Shown here piece by piece: positions 44,297-53,684 of a DNA stretch of 64,000 nucleotides. Position numbers and translations under genes: made by a program. Within the stretch, counting starts at the first letter, position 1; every line of letters begins with the position of its first letter. Under the pieces are notes generated by a model. The model worked only from the letters and a program-made list of their open reading frames with translations, did no database searches and was not told the origin of the DNA. The DNA comes from Prevotellaceae bacterium. GTDB taxonomy: Bacteria > Bacteroidota > Bacteroidia > Bacteroidales > Bacteroidaceae. The DNA is taken from assembly GCA_003150315.1 (NCBI GenBank), contig QAML01000076.1:62001-126000 (forward strand), in the 5' to 3' direction.

Positions 44297-44385
44297 AAAA
44301 AATACAAGCCATATATTTTGAAATATATGGCTTGTATTTTAAAATATATGCCTTATGTTTTTTACGATAAGCCATGTGTTTTTTC
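44297..44385. repeat. 21-nt unit array, copy 7 (1 forward, 3 reverse)
   Basis: ACAAGCCATATATTTT, then reverse ATATGGCTTGTATTTT, ATATGCCTTATGTTTT and a degenerate ATAAGCCATGTGTTTT. The flank GCAAGTTGTTGTGCATGAG precedes it at 44263-44296, so the whole element is inverted relative to copies 2-6. It lies 3' of convergent rsmA and the GDPD gene. Confidence 0.88.
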
Positions 44386-44475
44386 GGATGTGCCGAAATG
44401 TCTTCATAAAACTACATGTTTTTCGAGCCGGTACAGATGCCTCTTCAAAGAAACGGGTTGGGGTGTAAGAAATAA

Positions 44476-44522
44476 AGAAGTCTGTCTTGCCGTAAGGCTG
44501 AACCTTGGCAAAACAGACTCCG
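44476..44522 (-). terminator. Terminator of the pyrF-HD-GDPD operon
   Basis: Stem AGTCTGTCTTGCC / GGCAAAACAGACT with mismatch and inner AAGG/CCTT pairing; on the minus strand it is followed by TCTTTATTTCTT. It is 25 nt after the GDPD stop. Confidence 0.8.
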
Positions 44523-44546
44523 TGTATTCTTCTTCCAAACAGGTAC

Positions 44547-45443
44547 TTAGTGTCTTTTGTGCTTTTTGAGATATTTTATAAGCTCTTGCGGACGGTCTGT
44601 TTGTATAAGCGATGCTCCCTGTTGCAATATCCAGCCCCATGTTTCGTCTCTTTGTCCCAATTCCACGGCACGGTCATCGTCATGTCCTGCATTGAGTGAA
44701 GGCCACATTGAGTTTATCCAAATTTTCGAGCCGTTGTCCTTTACTTTTTTAAGCAGACGCAACACTTCGGGAGTAACCTTGGAGAAACAACATTCTATTG
44801 CTACCGGTTTCATGGCTTTGTATCCGTCGATAAACTCCTCGGCTCCCGGTTTGTCAAGGCTTACGATAGGCATATATATGACCTTGTTTAGCACATCACC
44901 GTTTTCGGCTTTTACTTTCTCATAGGGAAAGCCCGACTTTATGACTACCTGATCTACGGTTCCCGTTTTCACGAGAAGCGCATATACGTCCTGAAAAAAA
45001 TCGTAGCCTTGGTCTATGTTTATCAATATCTTGCCTTTGGTTTCGTTCAGCACTTCCTCGAGCGTGGGAATCCTATGTGCCGTTTCAACCTGTACACCGC
45101 TTCTGAGATGTAGCTTTTTCAGCTCGTCAAGAGTGTAATCGGACGGTTTCCCACTGCCGCTGGTTGTACGATTAATGGTGTTGTCGTGCATTATTACGAG
45201 TTGTCCGTCCTTAGACTTCTTCAGGTCAAGTTCAATCATGTCCACGTTCATGGCAATGCAGTTCTTGAAAGCCTGCAAAGAGTTTTCGGGCGCGTTACGC
45301 CAGTCGCCGCGATGCGAAACCACGAGAACTTTTTTGGATTTCGGGTTGTTCAGCTCCTCTATAAGGGCTTTTGCCTGCTTTTGTGCGTATAGCATAACTG
45401 CCGAAAGTAATACGGCTATCAGGCAAATGGTTTTTCTCATCAT
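44547..45443 (-). CDS. Glycerophosphodiester phosphodiesterase family protein
   Basis: 298 residues with a signal peptide (MMRKTICLIAVLLSAVMLYA). GDPD barrel motifs: VSHRGDWRNAPENSLQAFKN (catalytic HR and metal Glu), VDMIELDLKKSKDGQLVIMH (second metal pair) with the catalytic His in IMHDNTINRTTSG, and C-terminal LIQTDRPQELIKYLK. It releases glycerol-3-phosphate and an alcohol from deacylated phospholipids, probably in the periplasm. It is third in an apparent operon, 36 nt after the HD gene. Confidence 0.9.
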   Translation of the reverse strand: MMRKTICLIAVLLSAVMLYAQKQAKALIEELNNPKSKKVLVVSHRGDWRNAPENSLQAFKNCIAMNVDMIELDLKKSKDGQLVIMHDNTINRTTSGSGKPSDYTLDELKKLHLRSGVQVETAHRIPTLEEVLNETKGKILINIDQGYDFFQDVYALLVKTGTVDQVVIKSGFPYEKVKAENGDVLNKVIYMPIVSLDKPGAEEFIDGYKAMKPVAIECCFSKVTPEVLRLLKKVKDNGSKIWINSMWPSLNAGHDDDRAVELGQRDETWGWILQQGASLIQTDRPQELIKYLKKHKRH

Positions 45444-45479
45444 AATAAATAGAATTTTATTGTTAGTATAGTTGTTTTT

Positions 45480-46694
45480 TCAGAGTCTCTCGTGTACAAT
45501 ATATGTTTTGCGGTAAGGTGTTGCGGCGGTATCGGTTCTTATTATTTCCGAAACCTCCGGCATGGTACTTACACCGCCGTTGCGCAGAAGAATTCTTATT
45601 TGGTCCGCCTGCATGTTGTACATGTCTTTTTCTATGACCTTCTGACACACGAAAAAGTCGGTTTCTTCGTTGCTCAGAGCCAGTTTTGCGGCTATTTGTT
45701 TGCGTATTCCGTCCACACAGCCTGCGGGAACGTCGCCATCGTATATGTCGGTTTTGAACACACGTCGGTTTATGAAATTATTGCTAAGGACGGAAAGAAT
45801 CTTATCCCCGTTCTTCATCCAAACTTTCAGGGCGGAAATAATATCTGTGTCGTCAAGTTCCATATAGTTCTCGAGGCATTCGGGATTGTCTGCGAACTGC
45901 TGCGCCGTAATGTCGTTTCTAAGGAAAAAGTCGAGTGCCGGCGAAGCAAACAGGTCCGTTCCCGCGTGAATCATCTGCCTTGCCCGCCGCAATGCTCCCG
46001 TAAGCATTGCTTCGGCTGCCACGGCTGTTTTGTGAAAATATACCTGCCAATACATCATACGTCGCGTCATGAGATAATTCTCTATGGAATAAATTCCCTT
46101 TTCGTCCACAGCAATATGATCATCTTTGACATTGAGCATTTGAATTATCCTTGCCGCGCCCACGTTTCCCTCTCTCACACCGGTGAAAAAGGAATCGCGG
46201 CACAAATAGTCAAGTCTGTCAATGTCGAGCTGGCTCGAAATGAGTTCGTGAAGGAAGTGTTTGGGATATTTGTCCGTAAAAATCTCTATGGCAACGGTTA
46301 GTGCGCCTCCGAGTTCCCTGTTCATGCGTTCCATGACCATTTGCGAAATTTGCTCGTGGCTCACGTCGGGAATTATGACGTTTTCCAATACGTGCGAAAA
46401 CGGTCCGTGTCCCACATCGTGCAGCAGAATGGCGGCAAGAAGTCCTTCGCGTTCCTGCTTTTCAAGGTTCACGCCTTTCACTTCAAGGGCGGAAACTGCC
46501 TGACGGGTGAGATGGTATGCACCAAGCGAGTGTTGAAAGCGCGTATGTTGCGCTCCGGGATAAACAATTCCCTCAACGCCCAACTGACGTATGCGTGTGA
46601 GGCGTTGAAAGAGGGGATGTTTTACGAGCGTGGTTATTAAACCGTCGTCTATAGGCGTAAAACCGTGTACCGGGTCAATGATGTATTTCATCAA
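45480..46694 (-). CDS. HD-domain phosphohydrolase (dGTPase-like)
   Basis: 404 residues, cytosolic. HD-superfamily metal motif: HTRFQHSLGAYHLTRQA (first His), LHDVGHGPFSHVLE (HD pair and following His) and a later Asp in SSQLDIDRLDYLCRDSFFTG. This matches the YdhJ/SAMHD1-like branch of nucleotide triphosphohydrolases. Substrate unknown; dNTPs are likely. The C-terminal ~150 residues have no recognised motif. It lies 17 nt after pyrF, a pairing that could link dNTP pools with pyrimidine synthesis. Confidence 0.87.
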   Translation of the reverse strand: MMKYIIDPVHGFTPIDDGLITTLVKHPLFQRLTRIRQLGVEGIVYPGAQHTRFQHSLGAYHLTRQAVSALEVKGVNLEKQEREGLLAAILLHDVGHGPFSHVLENVIIPDVSHEQISQMVMERMNRELGGALTVAIEIFTDKYPKHFLHELISSQLDIDRLDYLCRDSFFTGVREGNVGAARIIQMLNVKDDHIAVDEKGIYSIENYLMTRRMMYWQVYFHKTAVAAEAMLTGALRRARQMIHAGTDLFASPALDFFLRNDITAQQFADNPECLENYMELDDTDIISALKVWMKNGDKILSVLSNNFINRRVFKTDIYDGDVPAGCVDGIRKQIAAKLALSNEETDFFVCQKVIEKDMYNMQADQIRILLRNGGVSTMPEVSEIIRTDTAATPYRKTYIVHERL

Positions 46695-46711
46695 AAGCCG
46701 TTGGGAGAGGG

Positions 46712-47539
46712 TTATTTCTTGAAGTTGTCCAGGGCTTTAGCCATTTGGTCGGCAAGAGCTTTGGCTTTTTCGCCCGCCACTTTGGCGTAGTTCTCGCCGG
46801 AATCTGCAAAAATTATTCCGCGTGAGGAATTGACGAGCAGACCGCAGTCCTTGGTCATGCCGTATTTGCAAACTTCTTCAAGCGAACCGCCCTGTGCTCC
46901 GACACCCGGTACAAGCAGGAAATTGTCGGGCACAATTTTTCTGACGTCTCCGATGAGTGTGCCACGGGTTGCGCCCACAACATACATCATGTTGTCTGCA
47001 TTTCCCCACGCCTGACTTGTGCGTAGCACTTTTTCAAACAATCGTTCTCCGTTGGTGTCTTCTGTCATTTGGAAGTCAAGACTTCCTGCGTTGCTTGTGA
47101 GAGCAAGGAGCACAACAAACTTGTCTTTGTGCTCGAGAAAGGGAGTTACGCTGTCGCTTCCCATATACGGAGCCACGGTAACGGCATCTGCGCCGAGCGA
47201 ATCGAATGCTGCCGTGGCATACATGCGTGCAGTGTTGCCTATATCCCCGCGTTTTGCATCGAGCAGTACGAAATGGTCGGGATAGTATTCTTTCAAATAC
47301 TCCACGGTGCGTTGCAGTGTGCTTTCTCCCACTATCCCGGCAGCTTCGTAAAAGGCTGCGTTGGGTTTGTAAGCCACACAATAGGGCGCGGTTGCGTCTA
47401 TTATGTTTTTATTGAAGGTGAACATTGCATCGTGGTCGGATGCAAGGCATTCGGGGAGCTTCTTGACATCGCTGTCAAGCCCTACGCAAAGAAACGATTT
47501 GCGTTTGAATATGTTTTCAATCAGTTGTTTGCGGTTCAT
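46712..47539 (-). CDS. pyrF: Orotidine-5'-phosphate decarboxylase
   Basis: 275 residues, last step of UMP synthesis. Active-site motif [19 protein letters not shown] (about 91-109) with the Asp-Lys-Asp constellation; further blocks [31 protein letters not shown] and [16 protein letters not shown]. The size and [10 protein letters not shown] form belong to the type 2 (longer) OMP decarboxylase group. A -7 box TAACTTTG at 47567-47574 lies 27 nt ahead of the start. First gene of the pyrF-HD-GDPD group. Confidence 0.96.
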   Translation of the reverse strand: MNRKQLIENIFKRKSFLCVGLDSDVKKLPECLASDHDAMFTFNKNIIDATAPYCVAYKPNAAFYEAAGIVGESTLQRTVEYLKEYYPDHFVLLDAKRGDIGNTARMYATAAFDSLGADAVTVAPYMGSDSVTPFLEHKDKFVVLLALTSNAGSLDFQMTEDTNGERLFEKVLRTSQAWGNADNMMYVVGATRGTLIGDVRKIVPDNFLLVPGVGAQGGSLEEVCKYGMTKDCGLLVNSSRGIIFADSGENYAKVAGEKAKALADQMAKALDNFKK

Positions 47540-47566
47540 ACAGATATGTTTGTTTTATAATTCTTA

Positions 47567-47574
47567 CAAAGTTA
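47567..47574 (-). promoter_or_regulatory. -7 box of pyrF
   Basis: TAACTTTG on the minus strand; the -33 region has no TTTG. Confidence 0.5.
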
Positions 47575-47722
47575 CGCATAAACTGCGAATAAAACCGAAA
47601 GTATGCGCTAAAACATTCTTTCCGTGTCTGTTTTGCGAATAACGATATGTTTGCGGCGGGAGAAAAAGAGCCTGATTTTTGCGCCGATGCAGGCAGTTGT
47701 TTTTCAGGAGATTAGAAATGAC

Positions 47723-47811
47723 GAAAAATACAAGCCATTTGTTTTGAAATATAAGGCACATATTTTAAAATATATGCCTTGTATTTTTTCATACAAGCCA
47801 TGTGGTTTTTC
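47723..47811. repeat. 21-nt unit array, copy 8 (2 forward, 2 reverse)
   Basis: ACAAGCCATTTGTTTT, ATAAGGCACATATTTT, reverse ATATGCCTTGTATTTT, then degenerate ACAAGCCATGTGGTTTT. The flank GGCAGTTGTTTTTCAGGAG precedes at 47692-47722. It lies between pyrF and the exporter operon terminator. Confidence 0.86.
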
Positions 47812-47867
47812 CGGAGTGGGGAAACACCACGGGAATGTCGGTTTCTGCTTGTGAATATATTCATAAA

Positions 47868-47902
47868 ATAACCGCGCAACGCGAAGGGCGTTGCACGGTT
47901 AT
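47868..47902 (-). terminator. Terminator of the GntR/ABC exporter operon
   Basis: Stem ATAACCGCGCAACGC (47868-47882) / GCGTTGCACGGTTAT (47888-47902), one mismatch, 5-nt loop, 33 nt after the tolC-like stop. The T-run on the minus side is weak (TTTTATG). Confidence 0.8.
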
Positions 47903-47935
47903 CAGTTGCAAACATTAATCGCACGGATGTTATGG

Positions 47936-49246
47936 TCATCCCAACTTATTTCCTTCGTAAAATTCTATGATTTTCATTCGCAGGATATATTCGTATTTGG
48001 CTTGCAGGGTGGAGGTGATGGCGTTTGCGCGTTTTGTTTTTGCCTCTTCGAGTTCTGTGGCGTTGGCACGTCCGTTTTCGAATTTCCCTGTCATCATGTT
48101 GAAATTCGATTCTGCGGCTTTGCGTGCGGCTAATGCCGATTCGTATTTCGCCTGTGCGTTGACAGCGTTGTAGTATGCCTGCTGTATTTCCTTATACAGG
48201 GTCTTTTTTGTCTCGTCAAGCTGCAGTGCCTGCTCGGATTGCTGCAGTTTTGCCTGTCTTATGGAATTGCGGGTGGCAAGACGGTTGAAAATAGGAATAT
48301 TGAGCGAAAGACCTATGGACTTGTTGAAATTGTCGCTTAACTGTTTGGAAAATGACGCTGCCTGATAGCCCGAAGTTTTGTAATACTCCGATGAAAGTCC
48401 AGCGCCGAGCGACAGAGTGGGGTAGAGAGCGGCTTTGGCAATGCGTATGTTCTTTTCGGCAGCTTGCAGACGCAGTTTCTCGGCTTGAATTTCGGGTTTA
48501 ACACCTTCGGCGCGGGCAAAAATACGGTCGGGAAGCGGTGGGAGTGTTGGCGAAGTCTCGCCTTGCGGTGCCACAATCTCTATGCTGTCGGGCGAAGAAA
48601 GCTCGAGCAATTGCGAAAGGTCGAGCATGGCGAGTTTGTAGTCGCACTTTGCCTGCGTTCTTCCCATTTCGTCCTGCGCCACTTGGGAATGGGCTTCAAC
48701 CACATCGCTTTCGGGCGATTTCCCGGCATTGAAGAGTTTGGAAATACGGTCTTCCTGAATTTTGGAAAACGCCACCTGGGCTTCCTGAACCTTTACAACT
48801 TCGGCGGCGTAGACTGCCTGCAGATATGCAGCCGCTACCTGAAGCGCAATGCTCTGACGCGCATGTTCTAGGTCGGCAGTTGCAGCCTGAAGATTCAGTC
48901 TGCTCATGGCTATCTCGTTCGGAATTCTTCCGCCGGTGAGTAGGGGAACGCTTGTCTGCAGATTGAAACCTGTGCTCTGCGTGTTGCGGTTGACGTAAGC
49001 GTTTTCCGAGTTTAGTCCGCGCCCGAAGTTGAAACTTTGCGAGGCACCTGCCGTGAGATCCGGCAGACGTGAGTTTCGTGCCGTGGACAGTTGTACTTTT
49101 TGTTGTTCCACATTGTTGGCGTAGCGTTTGACGTTTACATTGTGCGATACGGCATAGTCAATGCACTGTGCGAGAGTCATAACACGTTGTGCCGGAGCGC
49201 AGAGCGAAAAAGCTGCTGCAATGCAAATGGCAATGGTCTTTTTCAT
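47936..49246 (-). CDS. TolC-family outer-membrane efflux channel
   Basis: 436 residues. Signal peptide MKKTIAICIAAAFSLCAPAQ, then two OEP repeats. The helical hairpins are rich in Ala and Gln (for example LRLQAAEKNIRIAKAALYPT and LQQSEQALQLDETKKTLYKE), and the strands include YPTLSLGAGLSSEYYK and IGLSLNIPIFNRLATRN, characteristic of TolC. It forms the outer-membrane duct for the adaptor and permeases encoded just upstream (12 nt gap). Last gene of the operon. Confidence 0.93.
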   Translation of the reverse strand: MKKTIAICIAAAFSLCAPAQRVMTLAQCIDYAVSHNVNVKRYANNVEQQKVQLSTARNSRLPDLTAGASQSFNFGRGLNSENAYVNRNTQSTGFNLQTSVPLLTGGRIPNEIAMSRLNLQAATADLEHARQSIALQVAAAYLQAVYAAEVVKVQEAQVAFSKIQEDRISKLFNAGKSPESDVVEAHSQVAQDEMGRTQAKCDYKLAMLDLSQLLELSSPDSIEIVAPQGETSPTLPPLPDRIFARAEGVKPEIQAEKLRLQAAEKNIRIAKAALYPTLSLGAGLSSEYYKTSGYQAASFSKQLSDNFNKSIGLSLNIPIFNRLATRNSIRQAKLQQSEQALQLDETKKTLYKEIQQAYYNAVNAQAKYESALAARKAAESNFNMMTGKFENGRANATELEEAKTKRANAITSTLQAKYEYILRMKIIEFYEGNKLG

Positions 49247-49258
49247 GACGTTTCCTCC

Positions 49259-50380
49259 TTAGTCGTTAGCGTTGTTCTCCTGGTTTATGACGTTTCCCCT
49301 TACTTTCTCGCCGGCTTTAAGTCCGCTCTTGATTTCAATCTTTATTCCGTCGCTCAAACCGGTTACAACCTTGCGTCGTTCAAATGTCTGCGGTTCTTTC
49401 TTGGTAAGAACGTAAACGAAAGTCGTGTCGCCGCTGAATTCTACGCATCCCTCCGGCACGGAAACGACATGGGTGGATTTTTGAAGCTCTATCTCTGCGT
49501 TTGCGCTGTAGCCGGAACGAATTTTTACATCGGGCGAAACCTTGACAGCCGCTTTTATTTCAAACTGATTGGCACTGCTGCCGTCGGTTGACGATTCTAC
49601 TTCGGGCGAAATGTACTCAAGTTGTGCAGAAAATTTGTGGTCTTGCAGTGCGCCTACGGTTATAGTCATAGGCATTCCCGTGTTTACAAGTCCTACTTCG
49701 GTTTCGTCTATCGTTCCTTTGAATATGAGGTCGTTCATGTCGGCAACGGTGGCGATTGTAGTACCATCGTTCATCGTGTTACTCATTATGACCGAATTTC
49801 CGACCTTTACTGGGATGTCGAGAATAATTCCGTTGATAGTGGAACGTATGAGAGTTGTGCTGTAAGTGCTGTTTGATGCAGAAACACCCTCTTTTACTAT
49901 TTGCAATGCGTCGGCTGAAGTACGGCTTTCTTCTTTTGCTTTCTTCAAATCCTGTTGCGCTTTTTCGAATTCTTCGGTGCTAATCAACTTTTCATCGCAA
50001 AGTTTCTTTGCACGGTCGTAATCGCGTTTGGCTTGTTCGAAATTTATGTGCGCCACACGCACTCTGTCATCGGCAGAATTGAGTTCCTCCATACCGGGAA
50101 TAACCTTGACTTTGGCAATAATGTCTCCTGTGTGAACAACGTCGCCTGCGTGTTTGTAAATCTCGGCAATGATACCGTTTATCTGCGGTTTGATTTCAAC
50201 TTTGTCTCTTGGCTCAATGTTTCCGTTGAGTACCGTGGTGCGCGAAATGTTTGCGTATTCGGCGTTCTCCGTTTCGTAAAGTGTAGGAGTCTTTTTTGAT
50301 TTCTGATAAAGGTAAACAAAAGTTCCTGCAAACACGGCGACAATCACAACAGCCACCGCAATTCTTATTATTCGTTTCAT
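49259..50380 (-). CDS. MacA/RND-type periplasmic adaptor
   Basis: 373 residues from ATG 50380; a longer frame starting 57 nt earlier inside the permease gene is unlikely because this start gives a clean N-terminal anchor (IAVAVVIVAVFAGTFVYLY). Lipoyl-type half-motifs VEIKPQINGIIAEIYKHAGD and IINGIILDIPVKVG-like sequence (STINGIILDIPVKVGNSV) flank a coiled coil of about 90 residues (REQ/KAK-rich, about 100-170). Beta-barrel block TVGALQDHKFSAQLEYISPE follows. It links inner-membrane permeases to TolC. Confidence 0.93.
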   Translation of the reverse strand: MKRIIRIAVAVVIVAVFAGTFVYLYQKSKKTPTLYETENAEYANISRTTVLNGNIEPRDKVEIKPQINGIIAEIYKHAGDVVHTGDIIAKVKVIPGMEELNSADDRVRVAHINFEQAKRDYDRAKKLCDEKLISTEEFEKAQQDLKKAKEESRTSADALQIVKEGVSASNSTYSTTLIRSTINGIILDIPVKVGNSVIMSNTMNDGTTIATVADMNDLIFKGTIDETEVGLVNTGMPMTITVGALQDHKFSAQLEYISPEVESSTDGSSANQFEIKAAVKVSPDVKIRSGYSANAEIELQKSTHVVSVPEGCVEFSGDTTFVYVLTKKEPQTFERRKVVTGLSDGIKIEIKSGLKAGEKVRGNVINQENNAND

Positions 50381-50417
50381 AATTTGTATGTTTATTTCTA
50401 TGTTTGAAAATGTTTCT

Positions 50418-51698
50418 TTATTCGTCGCGCATTGCATCGACAGGTTTTATGGCAAGAGCCCTTGCGGCAGGGAAAATTCCTGCAACGAGTCCGAGGACAA
50501 GCAATGCCAAAGCTACGCAGAAGGCTATGGAAAATGGGATTTGGAAATTAGCTAATGTTTGCGAGCCACGCCGTATGAGCGGCTCGAAGACTCCGAGAAT
50601 TGCAACTGCGGCAATGAGTCCCGACATTCCTGCCATGAGAGTCATTATTTCGCTTTCGGTAAGAATTTGAACCAATATGTCGCGCGGCTTTGCGCCTATT
50701 GCCCTGCGTATTCCCAATTCCACGGTTCTTTCGCGAATTGAAACAAGCATTATATTGGTTACGCCGATAACTCCGCTTACAACAGTGCCGATTCCTATGA
50801 GCCATACCAAAATGTTTATGCCTCGAAAGAGATTATTAAACATTTGGAAAACCATTTCGGCGTTGAAATATTCCAAAGCTTCTTTGTCATCGGGGTGTAT
50901 GTTATGGGCACGATACAGAACACGTCTCACACTTTTGCCGAGTGAAGCCACAGTAGTGTTCTTTTGAGCGGTAAAAGTTACAATATCTACCTTCTCGCCA
51001 TAGTTAAGTATGTTGCGCATAACGGTATAAGGGATAAGAATACTCTCTTGCGACTGTCCGCTTATGCTTATATTGCTTGTGCGAACATCCATACCTATTA
51101 CCTCGTAGTAAACACCGTCTATGGTAATGAATTTGCCGCATGGATTTTTTCCATCAGGGAACAATTCTTCGAAAACTCTCTTACCAATGACGCACACTTT
51201 GCGCTCCTGACGAACATCGTTGGCATTTATGTATCGTCCGTATTTGAGTTCGGAAGTTTCTATTTTGAGTTGGTCGGGATGTATTCCTTTTAGTGCCTGA
51301 ACAGAATAGGTGCGCTTGGAACACTTTGCCGTTTTGCCCCATTCCACAATCATTGGAACAATAACGTCAATGCCTTTAATGTTTTTGCGAAGGTTTTCCA
51401 CGTCGCGCATATTCAGAGACCATTCGCGTCCTTTACTATATCCTTTGTAAGCTTTCGTAGTATTTTTGGAAGCTATGGCACCTGTGTTTTCTGCGAAGCC
51501 ACCGAATTTGGACATCATGAGGTCTTGCAAACCTTTTCCGCCTCCAAGCAACAAAATCAACATGAATACGCCCCAGAATATGCCGAATGCTGTCAGCATG
51601 GTGCGGGATTTGTTTCCCGCAAGTGTGCTTGCCACTTCCGCTAAACGGTCGCTGTCGAAAATTTGACGCAATGGATTGATAATATTTCTTGTTTTCAT
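50418..51698 (-). CDS. MacB-like ABC permease, first copy
   Basis: 426 residues, MacB_PCD plus FtsX topology: one helix near the N-terminus (TMLTAFGIFWGVFMLILLLG), a large periplasmic domain (about 60-290), then three helices at the C-terminus (ILVWLIGIGTVVSGVIGVTNI; MTLMAGMSGLIAAVAILGVF; CVALALLVLGLVAGIFPAAR). RERTVELGIRRAIGAKPRDI is the conserved cytoplasmic coupling loop. It lacks an ATPase domain; the ATPase is a separate gene. It is 1 nt from the second permease. Confidence 0.9.
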   Translation of the reverse strand: MKTRNIINPLRQIFDSDRLAEVASTLAGNKSRTMLTAFGIFWGVFMLILLLGGGKGLQDLMMSKFGGFAENTGAIASKNTTKAYKGYSKGREWSLNMRDVENLRKNIKGIDVIVPMIVEWGKTAKCSKRTYSVQALKGIHPDQLKIETSELKYGRYINANDVRQERKVCVIGKRVFEELFPDGKNPCGKFITIDGVYYEVIGMDVRTSNISISGQSQESILIPYTVMRNILNYGEKVDIVTFTAQKNTTVASLGKSVRRVLYRAHNIHPDDKEALEYFNAEMVFQMFNNLFRGINILVWLIGIGTVVSGVIGVTNIMLVSIRERTVELGIRRAIGAKPRDILVQILTESEIMTLMAGMSGLIAAVAILGVFEPLIRRGSQTLANFQIPFSIAFCVALALLVLGLVAGIFPAARALAIKPVDAMRDE

Positions 51699-51699
51699 A

Positions 51700-52962
51700 T
51701 TATTCTGCTCTTAATGCTTCTATCGGTTTTACCTTTACGGCTTTTCTTGCAGGGATAAGTCCCGCAATAACTCCTGCTGCAACCATAACCAACAGGGCTT
51801 TGATGCAAATGGAAAAATCAACCGTAGGATTAGAAAAGACTGTAATCGTCATGCCTTCGAGTGAAATTTTCGAATCTCCGCCAATTATGCTCATGTATTC
51901 CGTTGCAATTACTCCGAGAACCATTCCTATGTATCCGAAGACCGTTGTAACAACCACGCTTTCTATTATCACGCCTTTTAGAATAGACACCGGACGCGCG
52001 CCAAGTGCTTTGCGTATCCCGAATTCATGGGTACGTTCTTTTACTGTTATGAGCATTATATTACTTATGCCCACTACGCCGCTTATTAAAGTGAGAAGTC
52101 CGATGACCCAAAGGGCTATGTGAAGAATGTTCATGGCATCTGCGTTTTCTTCTGCGCCTGTTGTTGTGTTCCACATCCATACTGCGTTTTTATCGTCAGG
52201 CGAATATTGGTGAACAGGTCCTGCAAATCTGCGGTATTGTGCCGCGAAATCCTCAACATCTGCATCTTTGCGTATTCCTTTAGTCTTCAGAGAAAGCACA
52301 TTATATTTGTCTGCTTTTCCATATACCGCCTGCAATGTATTAAGTGGCATGAAAACGTCCTGATTCCTGCTCATTCCTTTATCAGGATATACTCCGACTA
52401 CGCGATATGCCACATTCTGTGCGTCAACAAGCTTCCCTACGGCATTACGCCAGGAACCGAAAAGTTCGTTTGCGTCTTTTTGCGAGATCACAATAACCTT
52501 TCTGCGCTCGCGTATGTCTATTTCGTTAATAAATCTGCCTTCTGCCACGTTTTCTGCCTGCGAATTCATCTCGCGATACTGAGGCGAAACGCCGGTTATG
52601 TCTCGTGATACGCTTTGTTTCCCGTATCGTATTGTAACGTTGCCTTGCGACATTTGTCCCGTTGCTATGCGCACGTTGTTTTTGAAGTTATGTCCGGCAA
52701 TGTTCAAGTCTCGTTTGTCGAGCGATATTTGTCGTCCTTCTTTCAAGCCGTGATATGGCATGGAGGTAGTGCCTCCGTAAATTTCCATTACGTCGAGCGA
52801 GAGTGAACCCGAGACATTTTCGAAAGCATGTATTATTCCGTTTCCGGCTCCAAGCAACAATATCAGCAGAAACATGCCTGTTGAGACAGAAATGCCGGTA
52901 AGTGTTGTGCGGAGTTTCGAGCGTCGCAGGGTTGCCATCAGTTCTTGTAGAGTGTCTATCAT
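51700..52962 (-). CDS. MacB-like ABC permease, second copy
   Basis: 420 residues, same topology as its neighbour: N-terminal helix (TGMFLLILLLGAGNGIIHAF), periplasmic MacB_PCD domain, and three C-terminal helices with the coupling loop KERTHEFGIRKALGARPVSI, ending in IPARKAVKVKPIEALRAE. The two permeases differ clearly in their periplasmic parts, so they probably form a heterodimer. The gene ends 1 nt from the first permease and begins 5 nt after the ATPase. Confidence 0.9.
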   Translation of the reverse strand: MIDTLQELMATLRRSKLRTTLTGISVSTGMFLLILLLGAGNGIIHAFENVSGSLSLDVMEIYGGTTSMPYHGLKEGRQISLDKRDLNIAGHNFKNNVRIATGQMSQGNVTIRYGKQSVSRDITGVSPQYREMNSQAENVAEGRFINEIDIRERRKVIVISQKDANELFGSWRNAVGKLVDAQNVAYRVVGVYPDKGMSRNQDVFMPLNTLQAVYGKADKYNVLSLKTKGIRKDADVEDFAAQYRRFAGPVHQYSPDDKNAVWMWNTTTGAEENADAMNILHIALWVIGLLTLISGVVGISNIMLITVKERTHEFGIRKALGARPVSILKGVIIESVVVTTVFGYIGMVLGVIATEYMSIIGGDSKISLEGMTITVFSNPTVDFSICIKALLVMVAAGVIAGLIPARKAVKVKPIEALRAE

Positions 52963-52967
52963 GATTA

Positions 52968-53684
52968 TTACTTCATTAATCCGTTTGCTCCGAAGATAGA
53001 TGCGTCATGGTGTACATTTTCTTCTATGTTTTCTATAACGCCGTCTTTCAGGTGGATTATTTTGTTTGTTACGTTTGCCACGCCACTCTCATGTGTTACC
53101 ACTACGATGGTCATGCCTTCATCGTTGAGCTTTTTCAATAGTTGCATAACCTCAAGTGATGTGCGACTGTCCAAAGCTCCCGTCGGTTCATCGGCGAGTA
53201 TTATGCGCGGCTTGGTAATCATTGCACGGGCAATAGCCACCCTTTGTTTCTGACCTCCCGAAAGTTCGTTCGGCAAATGGTGAGCGTGGTCTTTTAGTCC
53301 CAGACGGTCGAGATATTCCAAAGCCAATGCATTGCGACGTTTGCGACTTACGCCCTGATACATCAAGGGCAGAGCCACATTTTCCATCGCATTTTTGAAA
53401 GAGATGAGATTAAACGATTGGAATATGAAACCTATCATTCTGTTTCTTATATCTGCTGCACGATTTTCGCCCAGATTTTTTATTTCCACGCCGTCTATGG
53501 TGTAATCTCCGCTGTCATAGTTGTCGAGGATGCCCATAATGTTCAGCAGTGTGGACTTTCCCGAACCTGACGCGCCCATTATTGAAACGAATTCGCCTTC
53601 GTTTATGTCGAGCGAAACTCCTTTCAGTACATGAAGCTTTGTTCCGTTGTCGTAGGTTTTGTTTATATCTTTCAGGTGTATCAT
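52968..53684 (-). CDS. MacB/LolD-type ABC ATPase
   Basis: 238 residues. Walker A GASGSGKSTLLNI at about 36-48, Q-loop FIFQSFNLISFK, signature LSGGQKQRVAIARAM near 142-156, Walker B IILADEPTGALDSRTS, and H-loop VTHESGV. This is the lipoprotein-release/MacB subclass. It powers the two permeases. Its ATG overlaps the stop of the gntR gene as ATGA, so it is coupled to the regulator's translation. Confidence 0.93.
   Translation of the reverse strand: MIHLKDINKTYDNGTKLHVLKGVSLDINEGEFVSIMGASGSGKSTLLNIMGILDNYDSGDYTIDGVEIKNLGENRAADIRNRMIGFIFQSFNLISFKNAMENVALPLMYQGVSRKRRNALALEYLDRLGLKDHAHHLPNELSGGQKQRVAIARAMITKPRIILADEPTGALDSRTSLEVMQLLKKLNDEGMTIVVVTHESGVANVTNKIIHLKDGVIENIEENVHHDASIFGANGLMK

Noticed and set aside
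50418..52962. Fused MacB (ATPase plus permease)
   Set aside because: Neither permease has Walker motifs; the ATPase is a separate gene at 52968.
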